A DNA stretch of 64,000 nt from Epithemia pelagica (taxonomy: Eukaryota; Bacillariophyta; Bacillariophyceae; Surirellales; Surirellaceae), in NCBI GenBank assembly GCA_946965045.2, contig OX337228.1, positions 1,178,001 to 1,242,000 of the forward strand, read 5' to 3'. Below, piece after piece: positions 1 to 11,541 of the stretch. A model generated the notes under the pieces. The model had not been told where the DNA came from. It searched no databases and was given only the letters and a program-made list of their open reading frames with translations. The first letter of the stretch is position 1. Each line of letters begins with the position of its first letter. The position numbers and the translations under genes are program-made.

Positions 1-1364
1 CCTTCATTGATGAGTTTGAGAAACTTTCGTTTCTCATGAGCGGACAAATTGGCATACTGGGCTTGGGCTTCCTCCGGTGTTTGCGATTGAGATTGGTCAT
101 CGTCTGTGGACAGGGTCCTGCCTCCAGGTTCGCGTTGTTTGGATTGCTCGTAGTCCGCCTTGGCTTTGCGTGCCATCGCCCCCAACAGAGCATTTTTTCT
201 TCGCATTGCCGCTTGTTCCTTGGCTCTACGTTCGACAGGATCGACAAATTCTACCTCGATCGCGGTCTGCTCATCCATATCTTGCTCTTGAAGATGTCGT
301 TGCGAGCTTCGACTACCCGACTCCGGTGGATCAGGTCGAGTCCCCGAGGAATCTTCATCATACGGCGGTTGGTCCTCTTCTTGATTTTGTTGTTGCAGTT
401 GTTGCACAGGCGTGTATATGGGTTTTTGAAATCGGCCTTGCACTTGGGAGGACGGTTGTTGATTGTATCCACATAAATCAGTGAGTGCCGTCAAGGTTTG
501 TCCGCAAAAACTAGATTCCTCGGGATCGGCCCTTGTTTCATTTTCGTGTTCGTCATCGGGAGCATCCGTTTCATCGTCAGGTCTGGTCGTGCTGTAACGT
601 CGAACCCCTTGATGAATGGCAATGGTCGCCATGCGCTCATCCCCCGGATGAGTGTCAGTCTCGTCGTCGTTCTCATCTTCGGCGGTTCGTTCCTCGTCGT
701 CGTCTTCGTCATCTTCATTGGCATCCAATTGTCCCCAAAAGTGTCGACCATGATCGTCTAGTTGCGCTACCATTTGATGGTCCTGCGACAATCGTTTAGC
801 GGGAGGATCCTCGGCCAACGAACGTTGAGGAGAAGGAGGGGGGAGTGGTTTTCCTTGCCAGGAAGAAGGAGAGGCGGTTGGAGAACGTCCTCGAGAACCA
901 CTTGCTTTGGAAGGTGACAAGGACGGCAAATCACCATCTTCAAAACTTTCCTCGTCATATTCTTGATATCCTGGTTGTTGTGCTTCGTCCTCTTCTTCTT
1001 CTTCCTCGTCCTCTTCTTCTTCCTCGTCCTCCTCTTCTTGGTCTCGGGAGCTTTCCTCATCTTCATCATTGGAAAGAATAGTGGCATTGGCGTTATTGTT
1101 GTTATTGTGCATTCGATTGGGATTTCCTTGCAGTGATCTTGTAGGGCTCGTTGTTGGAGGAGGCACCATCGACCCACTTCCCACACTATGAGAATCAATC
1201 CGCTGATCCCATGGTTCCTCATCATCGGTTCCCTCTTCTTCTTCTTCTTCCTCCATGACCATGTCGCTCCTACAATTGTCGTACAAGCCCCCTTGTCGTT
1301 GTTGTTGCTCCCTTCGCAGCAAGGAAGACGATTCGTCGTGGTTGTTGTCGTCCACGGCAATCAT
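1..1364 (-). CDS. Acidic low-complexity protein, 3' end beyond window
   Basis: I do not recognise this protein. On the minus strand one frame stays open from about 1442 to the left edge; an in-frame TAA lies at 1443-1445 and the first in-frame ATG is at 1362-1364, which I take as the start. About 454 codons are visible and the C-terminus is missing. The N-terminal part is rich in Asn, Gln and Ser, followed by long Glu/Asp runs (around 1205-1255, 960-1075 and 660-720), then a Gln-rich stretch. Near the left edge the composition changes to a basic, probably helical segment (R-R-A-K-E-Q-A-A-M-R-R-K near 190-235) ending in EKRKFLKLINEG. This looks like a mostly disordered nuclear-type protein whose folded part, if any, lies outside the window. 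The consistent codon pattern over 1.3 kb makes it a real gene, but function is unknown. Confidence 0.62.
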   Translation of the reverse strand, partial: MIAVDDNNHDESSSLLRREQQQRQGGLYDNCRSDMVMEEEEEEEGTDDEEPWDQRIDSHSVGSGSMVPPPTTSPTRSLQGNPNRMHNNNNNANATILSNDEDEESSRDQEEEDEEEEEDEEEEEEDEAQQPGYQEYDEESFEDGDLPSLSPSKASGSRGRSPTASPSSWQGKPLPPPSPQRSLAEDPPAKRLSQDHQMVAQLDDHGRHFWGQLDANEDDEDDDEERTAEDENDDETDTHPGDERMATIAIHQGVRRYSTTRPDDETDAPDDEHENETRADPEESSFCGQTLTALTDLCGYNQQPSSQVQGRFQKPIYTPVQQLQQQNQEEDQPPYDEDSSGTRPDPPESGSRSSQRHLQEQDMDEQTAIEVEFVDPVERRAKEQAAMRRKNALLGAMARKAKADYEQSKQREPGGRTLSTDDDQSQSQTPEEAQAQYANLSAHEKRKFLKLINE

Positions 1365-3351
1365 TTGCAGACAAGTAAAGTGTGGAGAAAATGGATTCGG
1401 GCTGTTGTTGTTGTTCTTGATTCGGTGATTGCCGTCGTTCTCTTACGCGGGTCGGTAACTTCGTTCGACTCTCACGGAGCAACGAAATGGTCTAACTGTG
1501 GAATGTTACTGCTGTTGGGTGATTGGCGTTGAAGAATTCGGTGATCCCAAATCTGCCCGAACTCACAACGCATTCAGAAAACTATCTATTGTTGCGGTGG
1601 CGGATTTTGCGTCTCGATGCTCGAACGCTGCAAGAGACACAAACGAGGGTCCCTCTTCACTTTGAAACGAGTTGATTCGTTTTCTCCCTCCCACTGAAAG
1701 AACCACTCTCAATGACGGTTGGGGCAATCGTTGAGTGATCAGTTGGTTGGGTGTCCCCAGTCCCCAGTCCCCACTCCAAGATAGAAAAAGAAGAGCAAGC
1801 AAACAACCCACACACGACAGGACCAAGAAATGCAGCCAAAGAGAAAACGAGTGAGGTGCGTTTTCCAAGATAAAGACCAACTTTCACATAGAGAATAAAG
1901 ACAAAGGCTTAACAAACCAAGGATACATTTCAGTAGAGTATGATGAATGACAAGTCTATTTAAAATTTGACAAGCTCGTCTTGCGCGAGGAAGCACTTCA
2001 TTTCTTCTAACTCCTTGGCATTTGCCATGTGCCCGAGGATCATGATACTCCTGAGCCACCATGTGGGTTACTTTTCCAAAAAAATCTAAAGTATCATCAG
2101 TCCAGAGTGATAGGGAGACTCATTTTTCTAGTCCCGTATGATTCCACCAGTTGGAATCCTGAATCCGACGGAATTTGTCGCCAAACCCAACGGATCCATG
2201 GCACACTTTGTATTTATAGTAGAGGAGTAGGGGAAACATAAGATATATGCCCTCCTGGAAATCCACGGTTACTTAGAGGGTATGTAGAAGGCTTTGGTCT
2301 TGGTGGCCTCATCACAGACTGTACGGTCAACAGACAGTCAGTACGGTCTCATTTCTCATTTTTTGTCCAAGACTTGCTTCCACCACAACCACACACACAC
2401 ACACGGGTGCGCAAGGCAGATCTGGTACCAGTGGATTGGCGATGGATTCAACGATCCATCGGCAGGTGCGCGGCGCCGAGCGTATCCACAATGCAGGGGG
2501 AGAGTGGCTTCCTAGTTCCTCGAAACTCATCTCATTGTCGAATCCAAGCCGACTCTACAATATCATTGATGTGAAGATATCGACGGCCCAGGGCCCAGCC
2601 TTCAGATTGGATGTAACTTCCGGCCTACGACACCGTCATTGACACTCAATCGACTACAATAATTTTCCCTGTACATTCTCTTAGTCTTAGTCCTCTGTCT
2701 ACACTCTCTAGCTAGCTAGAGGGAGCTCGAAAGCCAGCTCTACCTGTTGCAAAGAACGTGTCTCGGTTTTCGGACACGCTGGCACGCCACACGACCGAGC
2801 GGCACACTGCACGAATGCGCCGGCCACGCCCATCGTGCGAGTCCGCCACGTGACATCCGTCTTCTCCCTTCTCCCTTTCTATCCAGCGTACAAGTGGTTT
2901 GAAAAAGTTTTGAAAACGCCGCTGTAAAAAGTATTTGAGGAGCGACTCCGCTCTCAAATTTTACTGTACGTTCGTCCCTAGTTGATGTAGATTCTGGTCC
3001 TCGCTGAGGCCATTCGTTGGATCGACCACCCGGCGCGAAACGAACTTCGACCGCTCAAACTTTGGACATGGTCACAGAGGCGCCTATTCTTTTCTCTCTA
3101 TAGAGAGGCCCCAACCAATGCTTCGCTGCTTTTTCTGGCGCCAAGAAGAGAGCGCAACGACAAGACACCCTCGGCGACAACAGAATCGAGAGAGAATCTG
3201 TCTCTTCTCTTTGAAAAAATAGAGCCTTGGTGCTTGGTGTGGATGGATCGATAAGGGCGAAGGATTGTTATTGTGTTGTCACCTCTCTCTGTTGTGGAGT
3301 TGTACTATTTTTGTGATTCGTGTTTTAGTTGTGCATTAGTGAAAGTATTGA
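1365..3351. other. Intergenic region with palindromes and short tandem repeats
   Basis: About 2 kb without a convincing gene. It should hold the promoter of the leftward gene starting at 1364 and of the rightward RRM gene starting at 3352. Visible structure: three tandem CCCAGT-like units near 1757-1776, an (AC)n run at 2390-2404, a perfect 16-bp palindrome CTCTAGCTAGCTAGAG at 2706-2721, and a perfect 14-bp palindrome CTCTCTATAGAGAG at 3094-3107 about 245 bp before the RRM start codon. The short open frames here show no domain signature and conflict with each other, so I treat them as chance. Confidence 0.5.
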
Positions 3352-5242
3352 ATGATTGTTGGAATCTCTCCAGCGAGCATCATGCAACAAGCCTTGCCAG
3401 TAAGTGGTGCTGGTGCGGATGTGGCAACAGGGGACGATGTGGGAGGTGGAGGGGATGGGGACGTTGGACCAACCCATCATCCACAACAACAACAGCAACA
3501 ACAACCCCCAATGCATCCGACCCATCCGAACGCTACTAGTGTGCCTCTGGTGGATCATCGACACATGATTCATCCACATCATATGAATGGTTACGTTGGT
3601 GCAGAGCATCAGCCCGACCCCTCCTTGGAAATGATCTCAAATGGAAGCAATGTCGTTGCACCCGGACCGTATCCGCATCCCAATGGCGAAGACGAATTAA
3701 CAATGTACACGCCACCAGCATCAGTTGGTACGGAAAACGAAGGAAGCGCAGCGGATATTGAAGAAGAACCATTGAAACTTTTTGTTGGCCAGGTATGTAC
3801 TCAGGTCTAGGAGAAGGACGGTTTTGTGTCGAGAAGATTTTGCTGATGTTAGGTATGTTTGGATGATAACGCAGGTCCCCAAAACAATGGGTGAGGAAGA
3901 CATTTTCCCCACCTTTGATGCCTTTGGTCCCTTGAAAGACGTGGCAATTATTCGTGACAAACACACTGGTCTCCATCGCGGATGTGCGTTTGTGACTTAC
4001 TGGTCGGCTAGTGATGCACATAGGGCACAGCAAGCTCTTCACGACAACTACACCTTCCCTGGAGCTCGGAGGCCAGCACAAGTTAAGCCAGCCGAACCAT
4101 CAGGTGAGTGCAACTAGTTGAGTCGCTTGGTATACCCGAGCGAGAGTTTGCATAAATCTCGTGCGTTTTTTCTTTCTATCTCACTCGTTTCTTTGCTATC
4201 TTTAGTTCCTGAAAACAAATTGTTCATTGGGATGCTTTCGAGGACAGCGGGCGAGGATGACGTTCGAGAGTTGTTTGAAGGCTTTGGTGAGATAAGAGAA
4301 ATCCATATGATTCGACTCTCGGATGGCACGTCGAGGTGTGCCGCGTTTTTGAGATTCGTCAAGCGGGAATCCGCGATGAAGGCCATTGAGACTTTGAATA
4401 ATACAATTGTAATGGAAGGGGCAACCAGGCCATTAATTGTTAAGTTTGCTGACAATAAGCAACAACGACATCAACGGCAGTTGCGTAACATTCGCAAACA
4501 AGAAATGATGTCCGTCGCTGTGGGAGGCGTCCCCCCTCCGTACCCACCCGCAGCCTACCAAGGAGCAGGGGGGCCGCAAATCCCATTGCCACCTTCAACC
4601 CCTGGTGCTTCTCCTGTTGCCGCTGGACCTGCCTATCCTCATCCTTCCATATCAGCCCATCACCCCGCTCATCACCAGTTTCCTCCACCGCCGTATGGTG
4701 GAGCTCCGCCTTATATGTATCCTCATGCAGCCTATATGCAGCCGACCTATGGACCACCTCCTCAACACCCACCGCAACACCACCAGCAACAAGATGGAAT
4801 TAGTTCTAGCAACCCGCGCCCTCGAGAAGGCCCTGCAGGCGCTAACTTGTTTGTGTACCATTTGCCGCATGATTTGACGGACGCGGATTTAGCAACTGCT
4901 TTTAACTCTTTTGGAAATGTCATCAGTGCCAAGGTTTATGTGGACAAGTATACCGGTGAAAGCAAAGGCTTTGGTACGTACAAAATGCATAAAAATGAAA
5001 CAAGTAGTCGAGGAAGGAGCTGACCAGTCCATTTGTCTTGTTGACCAGGTTTTGTCTCGTATGATTCCGTCATATCGGCCGAAGCGGCTATTGAGCAAAT
5101 GAATGGGTTCCAGATTGGAAACAAACGCCTCAAAGTACAACATAAGCGTGTTCATGGGATGAACCCGAATTTGCCAGTCCATCGTTCCAATCCTCCACCT
5201 CCACCCACTACATCTTCCGACGTGAGCACATCCTCTTCGTGA
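3352..5242 (+). CDS. CELF/Bruno-like RNA-binding protein, three RRMs, four exons
   Basis: Exons 3352-3792, 3875-4103, 4206-4973 and 5049-5242 join in frame to 543 aa. Every intron is GT-AG (donors GTATGT, GTGAGT, GTACGT) and is 75-102 nt long. RRM1 (about aa 142-222) starts LFVGQ and crosses intron 1; RRM2 (about 225-305) starts KLFIGML; a Pro/Gly/His-rich linker follows; RRM3 (about 435-515) has LFVYHLP as RNP2 and crosses intron 3 at SKGFGFVSYDS, its RNP1. Two adjacent RRMs, a long disordered linker and a C-terminal RRM is the architecture of CELF/Bruno/ELAV-like proteins, which regulate splicing, translation and mRNA decay. The N-terminus is His/Gln/Pro-rich. ATG 3352 is the first in frame; the ATG at 3382 is an alternative. 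The splicing model is strong because each junction falls inside a conserved RRM motif or restores one. Confidence 0.9.
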
Positions 5243-5496
5243 CGTGACGGGCACATCTCTGTTATTCTGTAACGATAGTAGTACCAGTATATATAATCAT
5301 ACACACGTTACTGTTGACGACCGATGGATGTATGGATCTACATCTAAAATAACTTCTATCACTTTCCATAGGTCACTTAAAACCGTCTTCAATAATCCAA
5401 GCCTACAATAGTAACATGGTGTTTGGGTGTTTTTGATAACCGTCATGGAAGGAACAATATTGTAATATGGCTTGTGGTCACACGAAGACACAAGTC

Positions 5497-8376
5497 TTAA
5501 CCTTCATCTTCAATATCCCATGCTTCTTGGGCAACATACGGTGTTTTCATAACCATCGTAGCTGGAACAACCTTGTAATTCTGCGACGACGCAGTGGTAA
5601 AGTTCTCATCTGTGGTGCCAATACAACATACATAACGTGGTCTTCCCTGCCGTTTGCCCATCATTGTTCCCCGCGCTACCATGGGTACAAGGCGAACTTC
5701 TTGAGCATCTTCATTGTAGTTTAGGACAAAGAAATACTGACCCAGGGAGGAAGTGCCCTTGATTGGTTTTACCACACGATTGTAAAAATGAGGCCGAGCT
5801 CGTGGATAGGCCTTCACTTTTTGTTTGCGTAGCTCTGCGGGATTTATACTCTTTGCCTTTTTGTTGGGCAACGGCGCAGAACTTGTGGAAAGCGGTTTGT
5901 CGTTAGGTCTTCTTATTGGTCGAGGGGAAGACGGTGAAGGATAGGCCTGAGGTAGCGTTTGTGTCGCTTTCCGCTTTGGCAATTGACGAAGTTTGGTTGA
6001 GTCTTCAACACGCTTAGAACTCTTGCTGACTGAAGTGAAACTGCTCCTTCCTTCGCCCGCAGTCTCGGATAAATAAGTTCGGGTGAATCTTCCATCGGTT
6101 CCCCGAACTGAGTAATAAATTCGGTCACCTTTCTCCGACGTGGAAGTCCGTTCACTTGGATTTTCATGTTTCGGAGTGATTTCGTCTTGGACACGATGCG
6201 AAGCTGTTTTATCATTCAAAGCTGTGACAGTTGGTGTTCGTGTACTCAATGAAGGAGGCTTTGTTTGCTCATCCATTGTTGTCTCTCCACATGACCGAGG
6301 ACTCAATGGCTTGGGGGAAACAGGGACAACACTTAATGACCTGGATTGATCTGTGATTATTTTCCGTCTCTTTACCGGAGGTGTTTTAACCTCGGACAAA
6401 GAACTTGCCCTCCGTTTCATCTTTCCATTGGTTGATGGATGTAACGACTGGCCATTCGTTGGGCGAAGCTGAGGGGATAGGATCTCCAGCCCAGGAACTA
6501 CCACTGATGCAGAAGTTGCTGATTTTCGGATGGTTTTCTTCTTCACCGCTGGAGACGAGTTCGCGGACAACGGTGTTGCAGAGAGTGAGGAAGAGCGACG
6601 TTGCAACGTCTTGGAGAACACGGAAGATCCATTTGCACTTGTCAGTTGTTCGATAAGGGGTTTGGTTTTAACAGCAACTGACATCATGGCATCAAGAAAC
6701 GACGCTCTTCGATTTTGTTCCTTGGAACAAGAACTACACTTCTCTGGTACGTTTTCCCTCGATTGCTCATCATTCAGATTGTTATTTTCACCCGAAAGAT
6801 TAAGACACATCATGTAACTTGGTCCACCGTGCATTTGTAAACTTGCATCCGATTCGTTGGCATGTGTCCAGTGACGGTATCCCACTATTGGTGGTTCATC
6901 TGGAGCCATGGCATCACTCGTAGTTGTCTCTTTTGGCTTCTCATCCGATTCCATCGATTGTGGTGCAGAGGAAGGGTCCGTTTCCGATGTGGTCTTGTCA
7001 TCGGATGCACCGTCCACAACAGGAGTCTCTACGGAGTTTTCCTCCCTATATTCGCTGAGATTGTCTTCCCTTCCGTTTCTTGTTGGTGCTGTATCAGTTG
7101 GAGCTTGTACTTCGTCGATACGCCGTTCAGCCTGCGGTGGTTCTGATGGTTGGATTTCTGTAACCAGCGAATGGGGCTTTTGTGGCTTTTTCTGTCCCTG
7201 CCGAGGTTTCTTTGCTGCCGGCTTTTTGTTAGAGTGGTAACGGCATATTGCTCCAACACGCACAAATCCAAACTTTTCGTAAAATGGACGACTGGACTCG
7301 GTTGCCTGCAACACAACAAATTTGTATTGTTTCTGTGACCGAATGTCGTCCAACGCCATGCGCAACAAGTACTCTCCACATCCCAGTCCGCCAACCAATC
7401 CAATTTCGGCAATATTTTCAAAAATGATTCCACTGATTAAGGGATCTCCTGTCCTCGGCAAACTTTCTAGCGCCTTTGCCAACGAACCGTCACGGTCCAC
7501 AAAGTCGCCAGAAACTGAGTCCATGCCACTTTGAGGGTGTAACGAGTCCCAGCGGAAATAATGAGTCCAGGTAGTGAAGTTAGTCCACATAAGAAATCCT
7601 TGCAGCCATCCTCCCACAGCGTGTCTAATTTGATAACCATTCAATGGATCATCGATATCGACTCGATCGGATATGTAGTCTCGCGATAGAGGAGCAGGTT
7701 GTTTGGTTGGTTTTTTGCTGCCAGGGGTTAAAAACCTGTTATCCATCGTGGTTCGGCGACGGGCAGCGGTGGTGCAAAGGGCTGTCATTTCCAATATTGA
7801 ATCTTCCCATTCAGACCTCTTTGAGGGAACCCAAACAAGACTACTACAGTTGAGAAACGGTGGAGGTATTGGGTCACAATCATTGCACGAGTTACTCTTC
7901 GTGGTCGTCTCAGTTGTCTCGTTTTGAGACAGCCGTGAGGACCTCCGAGGCTGGGACGAACTTAGGTGAAGATTGTTTTCGTTCGGATTTTCATTCTCTT
8001 GTTGGCGTTGCAACCGTCTACCAAAATACAACAGAAAATCTTTGTTTCGTTCCACAAATGGTACAGTTTGCATGTCATAACGAACCCGAATCCGAGCCAG
8101 CGGTACCTCTCTCTTCCCTTGCTTGTCTCTATTCGATCGACGTGTCTTCTCTTCGATCTCTTCCTCCGTCGATGAAGCACAAAATAACCCCTCGCTTGAA
8201 TCCGAGTTCATCAGTTCTGGATGAACAATTCTGCTACGCCTTGGCGGGGCTCCAACGAACTCATCCACTATGTACAACTGGTAATTGATCGCAAACGTAA
8301 CATTTCTTTGCACTGAACGTATATTCTCAGTGTTACTGTCTTCAATCGAAGGGTTCGATTCTGCTTGTGGCGGCAT
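5497..8376 (-). CDS. Large protein with GNAT-like acetyltransferase domain
   Basis: Uninterrupted 959-codon frame with ATG at 8374-8376. Around residues 325-375 it carries the hallmarks of a GCN5-related N-acetyltransferase: an acetyl-CoA-binding loop-helix segment GLGCGEYLLRMALDDI (motif A) and, some 30 residues later, SRPFYEKFGFVRVG (motif B, the 'xFYxKxGF' end of the fold). The rest is mostly disordered: Ser/Thr/Pro-rich with Lys/Arg clusters from about 400 to 860 that look like nuclear localisation signals. A second conserved-looking block occupies roughly residues 860-959 (aromatic-rich, containing GQYFFVLNY and RPRYVCCIGT). The N-terminal 240 residues contain YIVDEFVGAPPRR. Probable substrate is a protein, perhaps a histone, given the nuclear-type tails; that is inference. 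No intron is needed. The gene is tail-to-tail with the RRM gene on its left (254 bp between stops). Confidence 0.8.
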   Translation of the reverse strand: MPPQAESNPSIEDSNTENIRSVQRNVTFAINYQLYIVDEFVGAPPRRSRIVHPELMNSDSSEGLFCASSTEEEIEEKTRRSNRDKQGKREVPLARIRVRYDMQTVPFVERNKDFLLYFGRRLQRQQENENPNENNLHLSSSQPRRSSRLSQNETTETTTKSNSCNDCDPIPPPFLNCSSLVWVPSKRSEWEDSILEMTALCTTAARRRTTMDNRFLTPGSKKPTKQPAPLSRDYISDRVDIDDPLNGYQIRHAVGGWLQGFLMWTNFTTWTHYFRWDSLHPQSGMDSVSGDFVDRDGSLAKALESLPRTGDPLISGIIFENIAEIGLVGGLGCGEYLLRMALDDIRSQKQYKFVVLQATESSRPFYEKFGFVRVGAICRYHSNKKPAAKKPRQGQKKPQKPHSLVTEIQPSEPPQAERRIDEVQAPTDTAPTRNGREDNLSEYREENSVETPVVDGASDDKTTSETDPSSAPQSMESDEKPKETTTSDAMAPDEPPIVGYRHWTHANESDASLQMHGGPSYMMCLNLSGENNNLNDEQSRENVPEKCSSCSKEQNRRASFLDAMMSVAVKTKPLIEQLTSANGSSVFSKTLQRRSSSLSATPLSANSSPAVKKKTIRKSATSASVVVPGLEILSPQLRPTNGQSLHPSTNGKMKRRASSLSEVKTPPVKRRKIITDQSRSLSVVPVSPKPLSPRSCGETTMDEQTKPPSLSTRTPTVTALNDKTASHRVQDEITPKHENPSERTSTSEKGDRIYYSVRGTDGRFTRTYLSETAGEGRSSFTSVSKSSKRVEDSTKLRQLPKRKATQTLPQAYPSPSSPRPIRRPNDKPLSTSSAPLPNKKAKSINPAELRKQKVKAYPRARPHFYNRVVKPIKGTSSLGQYFFVLNYNEDAQEVRLVPMVARGTMMGKRQGRPRYVCCIGTTDENFTTASSQNYKVVPATMVMKTPYVAQEAWDIEDEG

Positions 8377-9193
8377 GTTCTATCATGCTTTCAATATGGC
8401 TATTCAATCAATCGTGCGGTGAAGCAACGCTTCGGCTTGTTTCGATGGAAGCCCCGACACACACAAAACAGGGAAAAATGACACAGGTTTCACCGTAGAG
8501 AGAAGAAGCATATCTTTTGCTGCTCTATCTACACCCCTTCGTCCGAAGTGCTGTGATAGACTGCGTTACTTCGAAGAGGTCAGTAATCTGTATGGGGAAG
8601 GCACGCTCCCGTAGAATCACGACTGATGAGGTGTTAAGGGGTGATAAGATCTCAAATCTCAACTCGCGTCTACTGTTGTACTCATAGAGCTAATAGGAGT
8701 GTTTACGGATAGTAACCCCTATTGTACCATGAGCGTCACTTAGCCAAAGTCCAAGTGGGAAGGATCTAATGCTACTCCAAGGTAGATCGCTTCAATGGTG
8801 TGACCATCTCGACTATGCTGATAAAAAGAAGTCGATGGACAGTTGACCTACTCTCTAGAGACATAAGCTTGCAAAATGCAAAATACAATAATTCGCCCTG
8901 GATATCGAAATATTGTCCGACTGAATTGCTACCCTCCCAATAAACATCGAATCCTCCACAGAACCTGGGAGTAAGGGATAATGATGAATGATATGAATCG
9001 GCTTTATCGTTAGCATGCACAGCCTGGAGTCACTGTAGTCAGCAGTCATATCCCTCTGTTTATTTCTTCCACAGCATCATTGCTTGTCTGTGCAAGCCGA
9101 CACTGTCGACGGTACCGTGATGTATAATCGTTTCTAAGCATTACGTTGTTTCTATCCAATTAAACATAAAAGATATGATGTCAGTCCTGGTGA
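8377..9193. other. Intergenic: promoter of GNAT-like gene and 3' flank of RRM-RGG gene
   Basis: 817 bp between the start of the GNAT-like gene (8376) and the stop of the next minus-strand gene (9194). No coherent reading frame or repeat is visible. It must contain the promoter of the GNAT-like gene and the terminator and poly(A) region of the RRM-RGG gene; I cannot place either precisely. Confidence 0.5.
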
Positions 9194-10720
9194 TCAATCC
9201 GAATCATCGTCAAAGTCCAACGCAGCAAACATATTCCCCCCGCCCTTTCCAGTGGTCCCACCCTGCTGAGTCACTACTTTCTTATCCATTGCTTGATTGG
9301 CACTGTTCTTGTTTGCCAGATCTGTGGACGGTCGAACAGCTTCCTGGCTCCCTTGATGACTCGGAGAGTCTCCTCCCTTTCGATGATCACGTCGTGTATT
9401 ATGCGGCTGTTTCGAAGAACCATCACGTCTTCCCCTCCCTCGTCCACCGCCACGTTCAGGATTGTGGCTATTATAATGTCCTCTGCCACCACCTCGTCCA
9501 TTGTTCTGATGGCCCCGATACTCGTCCTTATTAGAACTACCACGTCCACCGTCTATTGTCGTAGAGTGACGATGATGGTGGTGGTGGAAGTCGCCGCCGC
9601 GACCACCTCGCCCACGGCCTCGTCCTCCACGTCCACCATGGTGTCGATGGGAGTCAGTCTCCTCCACACCGCGTCCACCCCCTCGTCCCCGTGGAATGGA
9701 CCGCCGCTCCGCGTCATTGTGGGCGTGGTGCCGCGAAAGGGAATCACCTTCTGGTTTAGGATCCGAGGTACTTTCCGTTCCTCCACCAGTAGCTTGTTCC
9801 GCATTGGAACTATCCGCGGGAGGAGTTTCCCCGTTTGTGTCTGCTGTCACATTGGAATCCACACCAGCACTCTTGACACTTTTTCTCTTCTCATAAGCCT
9901 GTTCGTCTCGAGCCTTGCCCGATCCAAAAATACTGCTACTGGTACCAGCACTTGTTGCTGAATCTGTTGGTTTGGTTCGAGGAGCCAATCGCAGACTGGT
10001 TCGTTCACGAGGAGGAGATTGTTCCTGTTTCTGATTTCGTTGAGGACGATTTTGGTTGTACTTTCCAGCACGAAAACTGGAACCATCCGGGAGATTGGAA
10101 ATATTGTTGGAACTTCCGCGTCCATACCTGGTATCGCCGTGTTTGTTGCGATTTCGTGGTGAAGTGGACGTATCAAACTGAATGTTCCGTCCGGCTAAAT
10201 AAGCTCCAGGTGTTTCGTTAAGTTCCAAAATGCTTTTCAGCATATCGAGGGTTTCCAGTTGGACGTAGGCGAAGCCCCGATGTCGCTGTGAATTATGATG
10301 ATCAAACATAATCCGGGCTTCTGTCACAACTACTTGTTGACCCAAGTGCGTGTGTGCTAGCTCAATCAACCGATGGGCAAGATCTTCAGATTCCATAATA
10401 CTATACGAAAGATTTCCAACGAAAAGGGTGAAGGGCGGTTCCGAGGGAAAGTCGTATGTACGACGACGAGTTTCCGGTTCTTCAGTCTCGAGGTTGGGTT
10501 CCTGGGTCGCATCGTTACCATTTACTTGTTGTTGTTGCGAACTGGTTGCCGCGGCAGCGTCAGCTCCTTGCGCCTGCTCAACCGATTCGACAAATTGCTG
10601 GATTCCCTCCTCTTCTTCCTTTTTAAGTCCGTTGTCCTTATTGTCCAGGCTCTGATCGTCGTCATCTACACCGACATCCTCCTCATCTGAACTGCAGTGA
10701 TCGGCCCAATTTTTCACCAT
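9194..10720 (-). CDS. RRM protein with Arg/Gly-rich tail, eIF4B/eIF4H-like layout
   Basis: I start at ATG 10718-10720 (MVKNWADH), giving 508 aa. An acidic N-terminus (EEDVGVDDDD) precedes an RRM at about residues 95-180: RNP2 is LFVGNLSY and RNP1 is RGFAYVQL. Downstream come basic Ser/Arg segments, then from about residue 340 repeated RGRGG/GGRGRG boxes mixed with His runs (HHHHHHRH), and a short acidic end MFAALDFDDDSD. RGG boxes bind RNA and are usual targets of arginine methylation. A Trp-Ala-Asp motif near the N-terminus, a single RRM and an Arg/Gly-rich tail resemble translation factors eIF4B/eIF4H, which assist the eIF4A helicase, but a nucleolar or mRNP RGG protein is equally possible. 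It is divergent from the SET-domain gene at 11542. Confidence 0.85.
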   Translation of the reverse strand: MVKNWADHCSSDEEDVGVDDDDQSLDNKDNGLKKEEEEGIQQFVESVEQAQGADAAAATSSQQQQVNGNDATQEPNLETEEPETRRRTYDFPSEPPFTLFVGNLSYSIMESEDLAHRLIELAHTHLGQQVVVTEARIMFDHHNSQRHRGFAYVQLETLDMLKSILELNETPGAYLAGRNIQFDTSTSPRNRNKHGDTRYGRGSSNNISNLPDGSSFRAGKYNQNRPQRNQKQEQSPPRERTSLRLAPRTKPTDSATSAGTSSSIFGSGKARDEQAYEKRKSVKSAGVDSNVTADTNGETPPADSSNAEQATGGGTESTSDPKPEGDSLSRHHAHNDAERRSIPRGRGGGRGVEETDSHRHHGGRGGRGRGRGGRGGDFHHHHHRHSTTIDGGRGSSNKDEYRGHQNNGRGGGRGHYNSHNPERGGGRGRGRRDGSSKQPHNTRRDHRKGGDSPSHQGSQEAVRPSTDLANKNSANQAMDKKVVTQQGGTTGKGGGNMFAALDFDDDSD

Positions 10721-11541
10721 ACTTTTGGAGTTCAAAAACTAAGCGTAAACCAAGCCTGACAACTCAACAAGGGTCTTTTCTTCTTTGTCGCTTCTGAAAT
10801 TCCGGATTGCCGTTTCAGGCACAAAACCAGCCAAGCGGGGGAAAGGATACGGTGACCTGTTCGTTTGGAGGCTGTGGCGTATTTTTATTTTTCGTGAAAC
10901 AAACCAATCCAATTGATCGAGGGACCAACAGAACGTGCGGCGATCTTGTAGAAAAGATTTTTCCAGGTCAAAAGTGAACCGAAGAGACGAAATCTGAGAG
11001 GAGCTTCCAATTCGAGACTGCTTTCCTTTCTTTTCTTTTGTGCTTTCTCTTTGGTCAGATCTCCCAGCGCGAAAGTTGTCTTCCTTGTTGTCTCTCGTGT
11101 CCTCTCCTCTGCCTTTTGTTCTTTCGGAGAACGTTGTGTTTGTGCGCGTTGAATACAGACCAGCAGCCGCGTTGCCACACACACAGAAAAAAGTGCAAAC
11201 ACGCAAGACTGAGCCGATAATTTTACGATATATGAAAAGAGTAAAATATGTCTTTTGCTCCCGACAACCCCAAACTCGATCGTATTGTACTGATCATTCT
11301 ATAGAAAATCGGTTTATGAAAAAGAAGCGGACACCACCGGACACCGGGCACACCCAAAATTAAATGGTTTTTCCTTTTGTCTGATGAACAATTTGTGAGA
11401 ACGACAGTCGCATTGGAAAATCCAATGAGAGTCGTCATTGATCATTGATCCCATGGATGCAGGAATACAATAATAGAAACAGGGATATAGAATGAATCTA
11501 GAGTATCCAACCATTAGGAACGAAACGCAGACATTTTGAAA
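10721..11541. promoter_or_regulatory. Divergent promoter region between RRM-RGG and SET genes
   Basis: 820 bp between two oppositely transcribed start codons (10720 minus, 11542 plus), so both promoters must lie here. Long purine- and pyrimidine-biased stretches occur on opposite strands near 11020-11120. A weak 155-codon minus-strand frame here has no domain and no conserved composition, and I consider it 5' untranslated sequence. No clear TATA box could be assigned. Confidence 0.4.

Noticed and set aside
1563-2062. Overlapping minus-strand frames near the left end
   Set aside because: They conflict in frame, have no domain, and are low in coding character; probably chance in the 5' flank of the gene at 1364.
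10739-11206. 155-codon minus-strand frame upstream of the RRM-RGG gene
   Set aside because: No domain, purine-biased composition, and position in the divergent promoter and 5' untranslated region.
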